Shown here piece after piece: positions 6,288-12,344 of a stretch of 16,469 nt of DNA. The translations under genes were made by a program, and so were the position numbers. Origin of the DNA: Propionibacteriaceae bacterium (GTDB lineage Bacteria; Actinomycetota; Actinomycetes; Propionibacteriales; Propionibacteriaceae). The stretch is taken from assembly GCA_031254155.1 (NCBI GenBank), contig JAIRVA010000211.1, positions 1 through 16,469 of the forward strand. The letters are read 5' to 3'. Numbering within the stretch: the stretch's first letter is position 1; every line of letters begins with the position of its first letter. Under the pieces are notes generated by a model. It ran no database searches. It saw only the letters and a list, made by a program, of their open reading frames with translations, and had not been told where the DNA came from.

Positions 6288-8480
6288 TTCCATATCGTCG
6301 TGGTTCCGGATGCTGGCGAGTTCGATGGCGCCATCGTTGCAGACCCAGTAGTGCAGCCGCCGGGCGGACGGCGTCCGGTGCTGCAACGAGACTCGCCAGC
6401 ACACCTCACCGCCCGCCCGCGTCCGGGGCGGCGCGTTCCCCGAGATGGAGGACCGGAGTTGGTGCAGTTGTCGAGAGGCCAGCTCGCTGTCGCGCCCGGT
6501 CAGGACGTGGACGATGACCTCCACCACCTTGTCGCGGGACACCCCCTGGATCTCGCGGAGCGTCGCGAAGAAGGCTTCGCCGTACCGCCACGCCTTCAGC
6601 GGATAAATCGCCTTGTCACCCGGGGCCACCATGCGGGCCCAGGCCAGCCGGATCTCGAAGTCGAGCTGGTCGGCCTCATCAAGGAACAGCGACTGGTCGC
6701 CCGCGGCCCGCTGGTCAGCGACTGACTGGCGGTCGGCGCTGGCCCGGCGGCGCAGGTTCTCCCGCCGCCCGGTCTTGGCGAGCGTGAGCTGGGCCTGGGC
6801 GGCGGCCAGTTGGTCGGTCATCTCCTTGATTAGCTGTACTAATTGTTGGTTTTCTAGCTGCAAGCCCAGAACAACTTCATTGTCAACATCCAGCCGGGCG
6901 AACGGAACCGGTTCCCCCCGCGCGGCCGCGATTACGGGCGGCGCCAAGACCGGCGGGACCAACCAGGGCGGCCCGCCCTGGAGGACCGGCGGAGCGGGAA
7001 CCGCCTGGGCTGCCTCCTCGGCTTCGACGAGCGACACCAGCCACTCGCCGGTGCCGGAATCGTGGGCGACGACGAGCGCCGGCACCGTCTCCCCGACGGT
7101 CATGACATCCCGCAGGTCCAGTTCCGGGTCGTCGCTCACGTCCTCGGGCGCGATGGCCACGGTCTGGCCGGGCCACAGGTCCACCGTACACGTCTCCGCC
7201 GACACCTCGGCGACGCGGACCAACACGGTGTCACCGGGTTCGTAGGCCGCCACGGCCTCCGCCGGGGTCAGCCGCATACCCCGGATGTCGATCCGCCGGC
7301 TCTCCGGGTCGAACTCGCCGGTGACGACCATCCCGGTGGCGAACAGCCGCTCGGCGGGGAGATCCGGTTCGGTCAGTTCGGGCCACAGCACCCCGGCCCC
7401 GCCCGCTTTGAGCTGGACGATTCCCCGGCCACCGGCCGTACCAATCACCGTTCCCGTCACGACACCGCGCGGTGTCGGTGCTGGCCGGGCCGCGTAGCCG
7501 CCGCGCGAGGCGAGCCGCATCGCGTCGGCGATGAGCGCCCGCGTGAGTTCGGCTCCCTCCTGGCGTCCGTACGCCAGCCGCAGGTGGGAACTGTACGGAT
7601 CGTGGACCCACGCGTTGCCGGCCGCGTACACCCGGCCCGCGCCGCCGTACACCTGGCAGAGCGGCGGTACGGTGCGCGTGAACGCCCAACTGGCCTTGAG
7701 CGAGGTGATCTCGAACACGTCGGCGAGCCCGGTCAGATCCGACCGCAGCTGGTCAACGTCGGCGTACGCGGCCGCCTCACCGGTCGCGCGCGACACCACG
7801 ACGACCGGGTTCACCCGGTCGCCAAGCAGGTACGCGCCCAACGCGGCCGCCTCGGCCTCCGTGGTGATCGTCTCCGGCAGCGGCGTCTGGGCCACGGGAG
7901 CCGGACGGGCGGGCGATCCGGCCGCGGACGGTACGGCCACGGGCGGTACGGGGGGCGCGGGCGGCCCGGTCACGGGCCGTACGGCAGGTGCGGGTGGTAC
8001 CCGTCCGGGCGCGGTCGCAGGACGGGTGGCCGGCCGCAGGGGCTTGCGCTCCAACGCGCGCGTCAAGTCCTGCCGGACGAGTCCTGGGAGCGAAGCGATC
8101 TCCTGCTCGTCGCGGGCCATCCGTAGCGGTACCGACCGGGGGTCGGTCTCCCAGGTTGTCCCGGGCGGGTAGACCCGACAGGCCCCCCGGTAGACGCCGG
8201 CCCGCGTCGCCACGGACTCGGCGAAGCGGCGGGTGAGATCGTCACCGCGCAGAATGACAACGTCGGCCCGCCCGCCCGCGGTGGCCACCAAGTCGTCGGG
8301 CGACACGTACGGCGCGGCCTCACCCTTGCCAAGAGTCAGTACGACAACCGGCCGGTCCCGCGACTCGGCCCGGAGGTACGTCACCAGTAGGTGGACGTCC
8401 AGGCTGTCCCGCGGGCTCACCGGCCCCGGACTGGGGAACGTCAGAGGGCCGCCCGACGTTGTCAGACTTGACTCCGCCAC
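6282..8480 (-). CDS. Multidomain protein with paired N-terminal modules, S1-like domain, coiled coil and RelE/ParE-like C-terminus
   Basis: Function unknown. The 732 residues read as follows. Module A is at 43-125 (VVVLTLGKGEAAPYV...ADVVILRG...YRGACRVYPPG). A Pro/Ala linker covers 146-202. Module B at 203-303 is clearly related to A (VVVVSRATGEAAAYA...ADVFEITS...YGGAGRVYAAG). A beta-rich segment spans 338-405, and an S1/OB-like domain 413-485 (PGDTVLVRVAEV...GETVPALVV...WLVSL). A Pro-rich linker is at 492-528 and a short coiled coil at 533-570. The C-terminal domain (598-732) ends EVCWRVSLQHRTPSARRLHYW...GAIELASIRNHDD, like the last strands of RelE/ParE/HigB toxins. No signal peptide or membrane helix is seen. 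The GTG at 8478-8480 follows AAAGGAGG by 7 bases. An RNA- or ribosome-directed role is inference from S1 plus RelE-like parts. I recall similar C-terminal blocks in uncharacterised actinobacterial proteins, but this is unverified. Confidence 0.75.
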   Translation of the reverse strand: MAESSLTTSGGPLTFPSPGPVSPRDSLDVHLLVTYLRAESRDRPVVVLTLGKGEAAPYVSPDDLVATAGGRADVVILRGDDLTRRFAESVATRAGVYRGACRVYPPGTTWETDPRSVPLRMARDEQEIASLPGLVRQDLTRALERKPLRPATRPATAPGRVPPAPAVRPVTGPPAPPVPPVAVPSAAGSPARPAPVAQTPLPETITTEAEAAALGAYLLGDRVNPVVVVSRATGEAAAYADVDQLRSDLTGLADVFEITSLKASWAFTRTVPPLCQVYGGAGRVYAAGNAWVHDPYSSHLRLAYGRQEGAELTRALIADAMRLASRGGYAARPAPTPRGVVTGTVIGTAGGRGIVQLKAGGAGVLWPELTEPDLPAERLFATGMVVTGEFDPESRRIDIRGMRLTPAEAVAAYEPGDTVLVRVAEVSAETCTVDLWPGQTVAIAPEDVSDDPELDLRDVMTVGETVPALVVAHDSGTGEWLVSLVEAEEAAQAVPAPPVLQGGPPWLVPPVLAPPVIAAARGEPVPFARLDVDNEVVLGLQLENQQLVQLIKEMTDQLAAAQAQLTLAKTGRRENLRRRASADRQSVADQRAAGDQSLFLDEADQLDFEIRLAWARMVAPGDKAIYPLKAWRYGEAFFATLREIQGVSRDKVVEVIVHVLTGRDSELASRQLHQLRSSISGNAPPRTRAGGEVCWRVSLQHRTPSARRLHYWVCNDGAIELASIRNHDDMEA

Positions 8481-8524
8481 GCGCGGTCCTCCTTTCGGTT
8501 CAGCCAGACACTATGAGGGAGGCG

Positions 8525-8554
8525 ACGCCCCGCCGGTGCCGGTGGCGGCGGCGT
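8525..8554 (-). terminator. GC-rich hairpin between the DUF805 gene and the S1-like gene
   Basis: ACGCCCCGCC (8525-8534) can pair with GGCGGCGGCGT (8544-8554), with one bulged base, around a 9-base loop. It lies in the 92-base gap after the DUF805 stop and before the next ribosome site. There is no T-run, so efficiency is uncertain. Confidence 0.35.
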
Positions 8555-8572
8555 GACGCGAGGGGCCGGGAA

Positions 8573-9586
8573 TCACAGGCCGGGGGCCGGCGCACCCGGT
8601 TGCGGTGGGTACGGTTCGGCGGGACCTTGGCCCGGCTGAACGTACGGTGGTTGTACAGGTGCCGACTCCTCCGGGGCCGGCTGTCCGTACGGTGGTACGG
8701 TACCCGGGTCAGACTGTCCGTACGGCTGTCCGTACGTTGGGCTGGGGGTTGGTTGTTCGTACGGTTGTTGTCCGTACGACGTCTGGCCGTAACCCGGTTG
8801 TCCGTACGCCGGGTCCGCACTCGGCGGCGTGTACGCCTGACCATAACCCGGCTGGTCACTTGTCGGCGCCGCGCTTGATTGCCCGTACGCCTGGCCGTAA
8901 CCCGCCTGCCCGTACGTCGGGTCCGCGGGTGGCTGCCCATAACCCGGCTGCCCGTAGGCCGCCGCGGCCGGTTGTCCGTACGCCGGCGTCGGGGCGGGCT
9001 GCCCGTACGTGAGTTGCCCGTACGGCGGCTGTCCGTACCCCGACGGCTCCGCCGGGGCGGAATCCCACTGGGTTGGCCCGGGGTACGTCGCCGTAGCCAG
9101 GAGGACGATGAGCCAGATCGGGCCCACGCAGGGGATGAAGGCCACGAAGTACCACCACCCCGACTTGTTGATGTCGTGCAACCGACGAACCGCGACCGCG
9201 AGGCTTGGTATGAGAACCCCGAGCCAAACGAGGCCCGAGATGCCCGTGAGAAGCCACCCGAAGCCGTTGTAGTTTAGGCCGTAATTATAGTTGAAGCCAT
9301 AGTTGTAGTTGTACCTGAGAACGCCCCAATTTGTTCCCGCGGTGGCGGTCAGAACGCCTAGCACCAGGGCGAAGATCCCGTAAGCGAGGTACCACCACCA
9401 GTACTCCCCGCGTGAGGCCCGGCCGGTGAAGGTCGCGTACTTCTTGAAGAACCGGGTCACCGCCGGACCAAATGTAATCCCGTACCATGGCTTGTCAAGC
9501 CCCGGATCGGTCGCGCTCGGCACGGCGGCATAGGGCGGTTGGCCGCCGTAGGACTGACCGTACGACGGGTAGGGTGGTTGTGTCAT
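8573..9586 (-). CDS. DUF805 membrane protein with Tyr-Gly-Gln repeat tail
   Basis: A 337-aa integral membrane protein of unknown function. A Pro/Tyr/Gly-rich leader (1-36) precedes the DUF805 core at about 40-167. This has the hallmark TGRASRGEYWWW (54-65) and AVRRLHDINKSGWW (132-145). Hydrophobic segments lie at about 64-83, 112-132 and 145-165. Residues 91-110 between the first two helices are an odd Asn/Tyr repeat, NYNYGFNYNYGLNYNGFG. From 183 to the end the protein is a low-complexity tail of roughly twenty YGQ/YGQP units, probably disordered. The ATG at 9584-9586 follows a GAGGGGG tract by 6 bases, and a good promoter lies 33-62 bases upstream. DUF805 proteins are widespread and functionally undefined; the tail may drive self-association, which is inference. 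Confidence 0.85.
   Translation of the reverse strand: MTQPPYPSYGQSYGGQPPYAAVPSATDPGLDKPWYGITFGPAVTRFFKKYATFTGRASRGEYWWWYLAYGIFALVLGVLTATAGTNWGVLRYNYNYGFNYNYGLNYNGFGWLLTGISGLVWLGVLIPSLAVAVRRLHDINKSGWWYFVAFIPCVGPIWLIVLLATATYPGPTQWDSAPAEPSGYGQPPYGQLTYGQPAPTPAYGQPAAAAYGQPGYGQPPADPTYGQAGYGQAYGQSSAAPTSDQPGYGQAYTPPSADPAYGQPGYGQTSYGQQPYEQPTPSPTYGQPYGQSDPGTVPPYGQPAPEESAPVQPPYVQPGQGPAEPYPPQPGAPAPGL
8576..9040 (-). repeat. Low-complexity (Pro/Ala/Gly)YGQ coding repeat
   Basis: The 3' half of the DUF805 gene is built from short imperfect units around CCGTACGG and GGCTGTCCGTACG (plus-strand view), encoding YGQ, PYGQ and GYGQ. Copies are irregularly spaced and diverged. Such arrays can change length by slippage or unequal recombination. 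They contribute many of the GTAC tetranucleotides in this window. Confidence 0.8.
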
Positions 9587-9618
9587 GGGTACCCCCTCGA
9601 GGTGTGAAATATGCCACC

Positions 9619-9648
9619 ATTATCGCACCGTCGTACGCAAACAAGCAA
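9619..9648 (-). promoter_or_regulatory. Sigma-70-type promoter for the DUF805 gene
   Basis: On the minus strand TTGCTT (9648-9643) and GATAAT (9624-9619) are separated by 18 bases, close to the TTGACA/TATAAT consensus. The -10 ends 32 bases before the ATG. This is the best-looking vegetative promoter in the window. Confidence 0.6.
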
Positions 9649-9681
9649 TCCAAAAGTTGGAGCAATGGCCCCTCTTCCCAT

Positions 9682-9716
9682 CGCCGCCACCCTCCTGGCG
9701 CGACGCGCTGGCGGCG
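9682..9716 (-). terminator. GC-rich inverted repeat downstream of the ABC transporter operon
   Basis: CGCCGCCA (9682-9689) and TGGCGGCG (9709-9716) are perfect 8-bp arms around a GC-rich 19-base loop that can fold further (GCGCGACGCGC). It lies about 120 bases beyond the ATPase stop and upstream of the DUF805 promoter. It may end the transporter transcript. No T-run is present. Confidence 0.3.
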
Positions 9717-9771
9717 CCGGGCCTGGGACCACCCCTAGACGGGCGACTCCGCCACGCCCAGTTTCGGCACT

Positions 9772-9837
9772 TGCCCGAAGATTTGAGTTAACCTGCCCGA
9801 AGAATTGAGTCGGTTTGTCCGAAGGTTTGAGCGGCCC
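9772..9837. repeat. Three tandem 22-bp repeats abutting the ATPase stop codon
   Basis: Units start at 9772, 9794 and 9816 with an exact 22-base period. Each reads TGYCCGAAGRWTTGAG followed by six variable bases. The last unit touches the stop codon at 9837-9839. The period is about two helical turns, so the copies face the same side of the DNA. The repeats are outside any gene and too short and contiguous for a CRISPR array. Possible roles are a multi-site operator, iteron-like binding sites or the end of a lost mobile element. Confidence 0.85.
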
Positions 9838-10574
9838 TACCCGGCCTGGCTGACGCGGCGGAGGAAGTCCTGGGTCCGGGGTTCCTTCGGGTTGCCGAAG
9901 ATCTCGGAGGGCCGGCCCTGCTCGACGATGACGCCGTCGTCCATGAAGATGACCCGGTCGGCCACCTCACGGGCGAAACCCATCTCGTGGGTCACGACCA
10001 ACATGGTCATCCCGTCGGCCGCGAGCTGGCGCATGACGGTCAGCACCTCGCCCACCATCTCCGGGTCCAGGGCCGAGGTCGGCTCGTCGAACAACATCAC
10101 GTCCGGCTGCATCGCGAGCGCCCGGGCGATGGCGACGCGCTGCTTCTGGCCACCCGATAGCTGCCGGGGATAGGCGTCGATCTTATCCACCAGGCCGACC
10201 CGGGTCAGCAACTCCACGGCGAGCGCCTCCGCGTCGGCTTGGGGGAGCTTTTTCACGTCCATGGGCGCCAGGGTGAGGTTCCGCCGGACGGTCAGGTGCG
10301 AGAACAGGTTAAACCCCTGGAACACCATGCCGAGGTGCTGCCGGGCCGCGTTAAGGTCGCACTTCGGGTCGGACATCACGATGTCGTCCACGACCACCCG
10401 GCCCGCCGTCACCCGTTCGAGCTGGTTGACGCAACGCAACAACGTACTCTTGCCCGAACCCGACGGCCCGATGATGCAGATAACCTCGCCCGCGTCGACA
10501 CTGAGGTCGATCCCGCGCAGGACTTCCAGGTCACCGAAACGCTTCCGGACCGCCTCAACGAGAATCTTTGTCAC
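9837..10574 (-). CDS. glnQ: Polar amino-acid ABC transporter ATP-binding protein (GlnQ/HisP type)
   Basis: The cytoplasmic ATPase that powers the importer encoded with the two upstream genes. The 245-aa length is typical. All motifs are intact: Walker A GPSGSGKST (36-44), Q-loop Gln86 (VFQGFNLF), signature LSGGQ (139-143), Walker B VMLFDE (159-164) and H-loop His196. The GTG at 10572-10574 follows AAAGGAGG by 7 bases. It starts 20 bases inside the permease gene, which suggests translational coupling. Third gene of the operon. The substrate cannot be fixed from the ATPase; glutamine, arginine or cystine are all plausible, so the symbol denotes the type only. Confidence 0.92.
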   Translation of the reverse strand: MTKILVEAVRKRFGDLEVLRGIDLSVDAGEVICIIGPSGSGKSTLLRCVNQLERVTAGRVVVDDIVMSDPKCDLNAARQHLGMVFQGFNLFSHLTVRRNLTLAPMDVKKLPQADAEALAVELLTRVGLVDKIDAYPRQLSGGQKQRVAIARALAMQPDVMLFDEPTSALDPEMVGEVLTVMRQLAADGMTMLVVTHEMGFAREVADRVIFMDDGVIVEQGRPSEIFGNPKEPRTQDFLRRVSQAG

Positions 10575-11235
10575 GGTTCAGCCTCCTTTCGACCCGGCGG
10601 GACACGACCATCAAAACCGAGATGACAGCGAGATACAGTACGGCGACCAGGATGTACGTGGCGAAGTAGTTGTAGGTCGCGCCCACGTACACCCGGGCTT
10701 TGTTGACCAACTCGGCCATCCCGATCACGGACAACAGCGAGGAATCCTTGATCGTGATGATGAACTGGTTGACGAGCGACGGGATAGTGATCCGGACCGC
10801 CTGTGGCAAGATGATGCGCGCCATCGTCCGGCTCCCACTGAGACCGAGACTCCGCGCCGCCTCCACCTGACCCGGATCAACCGCGTTGATCCCGCTCCGG
10901 AAGATTTCGGAGAGGTACGCGCTGGCGTTGACCGTCAGCGTGATCCCGCCGGCCACGAACGTGCTGATGGTGAAGCCCGGTACGATGAGGCGGACCAGTT
11001 GTGGGACGCCGAAGTACACGATGAACGCCTGGACGAGCATCGGCGTCCCTCGGATCACCCAGACGTACACCCCCGCCAGCGCCCGGAGCACCCGGAACTT
11101 CGACAGGATCATCAGACACAAGACGAAGCCGACGACGATGCCCGCCCCGATGGCGAGGACGGAGACGAGGACGGTCGCCCAGAGCCCCTGGAGCAACAAC
11201 TGCCAGGAGCCCTGGATCGTGGCGCCGAAATCCAT
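10555..11235 (-). CDS. Polar amino-acid ABC transporter permease (HisM/GlnP type)
   Basis: An inner-membrane channel subunit, probably a homodimer because only one permease gene is present. The 226-aa protein has hydrophobic segments at about 15-45, 52-75, 88-108 and 190-212. The cytoplasmic EAA loop that docks onto the ATPase is at 125-145 (EAARSLGLSGSRTMARIILPQ). WVIRGTPMLVQ (59-69) is a family hallmark. The ATG at 11233-11235 has GAGG 4 bases upstream. Its 3' end overlaps the ATPase start by 20 bases. It lies 92 bases after the binding-protein gene, consistent with one operon. Confidence 0.93.
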   Translation of the reverse strand: MDFGATIQGSWQLLLQGLWATVLVSVLAIGAGIVVGFVLCLMILSKFRVLRALAGVYVWVIRGTPMLVQAFIVYFGVPQLVRLIVPGFTISTFVAGGITLTVNASAYLSEIFRSGINAVDPGQVEAARSLGLSGSRTMARIILPQAVRITIPSLVNQFIITIKDSSLLSVIGMAELVNKARVYVGATYNYFATYILVAVLYLAVISVLMVVSRRVERRLNRDKDSR

Positions 11236-11295
11236 ATCACCTCATCATTCGAAAGTCATGCGCGGGACGGTCTTCTTGTGTATTCCCTTGTCAAA

Positions 11296-11322
11296 GGGGG
11301 AGCCGGTAGGTCGGTGGTCCCC
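11296..11322 (-). terminator. Weak hairpin between binding protein and permease genes
   Basis: On the minus strand GGGGA and TCCCC (11322-11318 with 11301-11297), plus an inner CCG/CGG, can fold and are followed by CTTT. Its place right after the binding-protein stop fits partial termination that favours binding-protein expression, as in many such operons. The stem is short and interrupted. Confidence 0.3.
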
Positions 11323-11327
11323 GTGGC

Positions 11328-12089
11328 TCAGTAGCCGTACTTGGCCAGGATCTCGTCGTACTTGCCGTTCGACTTGATCTTGGCCAGACCCTTGTTGAAC
11401 TTCTCCAGCAGGTCGGCGTTCGTACCCTTCTTGACGGCGAACCCGTACTGGCCCGAGTTGATGACGTCGCCCACGGTCTTGAGGGCGATGCCGTTCGACT
11501 TGATCGCCCAGCCCACCACCGACCGGTCCTCGAAGCAACCATCGTTCGCACCATTGATGACCGCGGTGTACATCGTCGGGGAATCTTCATAGAACTGAAG
11601 CGTGAAGCCGTACTGATCCGAGATGGACTGGGCGTACGTGGCACCCTGCGTACTGGTCTTGACCGCCATGTTTTTCCCCTCCAGATCGGTGAGGGCGGTG
11701 ATCGTGCTGGCCGTCGGCACGGCGAGGACCTGGCCGTCCTCGAAGTAGCCGTCCGAGAAGTCGTACGTCTCTTTACGCTTGTCAGTGATCGTCATGCCGG
11801 CAATCATGGCGTCGGACTGGCCCGACTGCACCTCGCCCATGGCGGCGTCGAAGCCGACGTTGCGGACCTCGTACTTGAAGCCCTGGTCCGCGGCAATGGC
11901 CGCCAGGATGTCCATGTCGACGCCGACGTACTTATTGGTGGTCGTGTCCATGTACTCGAACGGCGCGAAGGCGTTGTCCGAGGCGATGGTGTACGTCTTG
12001 TCGCCAGAAGCGCCGGAGCCCCCACAGCCGGCGAGAGCGAGAGCGGTACCGGCCGCGACGGCAATCGCGGCGAAACGGCGGAATGTCAT
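11328..12089 (-). CDS. Amino-acid ABC transporter substrate-binding lipoprotein (family 3)
   Basis: The extracellular receptor that delivers an amino acid to the permease. The 253-aa precursor has a charged start (MTFRR), a hydrophobic stretch and a lipobox L19-A-G-C22, so Cys22 should be lipidated after signal peptidase II cleavage. The mature part shows family 3 signatures: FAPFEY (41-46), VGVDMDIL (55-62), DAMIAGMTITDKR (93-105, with Arg105 at the usual carboxylate-binding position) and YDFSDGYF (109-116). The ATG at 12087-12089 is preferred over one 15 bases upstream, because AAGGAGG lies between the two. First gene of the operon, transcribed away from the surface-protein gene. The ligand is not determinable here. 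Confidence 0.93.
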   Translation of the reverse strand: MTFRRFAAIAVAAGTALALAGCGGSGASGDKTYTIASDNAFAPFEYMDTTTNKYVGVDMDILAAIAADQGFKYEVRNVGFDAAMGEVQSGQSDAMIAGMTITDKRKETYDFSDGYFEDGQVLAVPTASTITALTDLEGKNMAVKTSTQGATYAQSISDQYGFTLQFYEDSPTMYTAVINGANDGCFEDRSVVGWAIKSNGIALKTVGDVINSGQYGFAVKKGTNADLLEKFNKGLAKIKSNGKYDEILAKYGY

Positions 12090-12134
12090 GGTGTCCTCCT
12101 TCATGAACCCAACGGAGCGACGCTAGTACGTCCG

Positions 12135-12154
12135 TGTGACAGGCATGTGACAGT
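12135..12154. promoter_or_regulatory. Two direct TGTGACAG repeats, candidate operator
   Basis: TGTGACAGG (12135-12143) and TGTGACAGT (12146-12154) start exactly 11 bases apart, about one helical turn. They lie 46-65 bases upstream of the binding-protein ATG, where a regulator of the transporter operon could act. GTGACAGTTCAC (12147-12158) adds a short inverted repeat. Function is inferred. Confidence 0.4.
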
Positions 12155-12189
12155 TCACCGGGGGCGATCTCTGGCGTCAGTGAGTGGCT

Positions 12190-12260
12190 GCTGTGATATT
12201 TATTAAATATTGACTAACGTTTTCTATACGTTTTTGATATTCTTGAGGTAGTATTACGAG
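12190..12260. promoter_or_regulatory. AT-rich divergent promoter region
   Basis: This is the most AT-rich stretch of the window, between the transporter operon (minus) and the surface-protein gene (plus). It contains the palindrome ATATTTATTAAATAT (12196-12210), a plus-strand -35-like TTGACT (12210-12215) and a -10-like TAGTAT (12249-12254). Their spacing does not form one good promoter, so separate start sites are possible. Promoter activity is likely from context, but the exact elements are uncertain. Confidence 0.45.
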
Positions 12261-12264
12261 AGAA

Positions 12265-12281
12265 GGTTCCACCGTGGAACC
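12265..12281. promoter_or_regulatory. 17-bp perfect dyad GGTTCCACCGTGGAACC
   Basis: GGTTCCAC, one central C and GTGGAACC form a perfect dyad, typical in size and symmetry of a dimeric regulator site. It lies 64-80 bases upstream of the surface-protein ATG, just after the AT-rich promoter region, and so would lie in the 5' untranslated RNA or at the start site. As RNA it would form a 6-bp stem with a 5-base loop. Confidence 0.5.
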
Positions 12282-12344
12282 GGGGGCCGGAGAGACAACC
12301 GGGTACTCTGTAAACATAGTTAGGCGCTGGGGGGCACCAAAATT

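Noticed and set aside
7062..8126. Plus-strand open frame (354 codons) opposite the S1-like gene
   Set aside because: Arg/Gly/His-rich shadow translation with no domain. The minus-strand gene has an ideal ribosome site and repeated modules.
9772..9837. The 22-bp repeats as a CRISPR array
   Set aside because: The units are contiguous with no unique spacers, only three copies exist, and no cas genes are nearby.
10261..11334. Plus-strand open frame (357 codons) opposite the transporter genes
   Set aside because: Charged low-complexity shadow of clear ATPase and permease genes.
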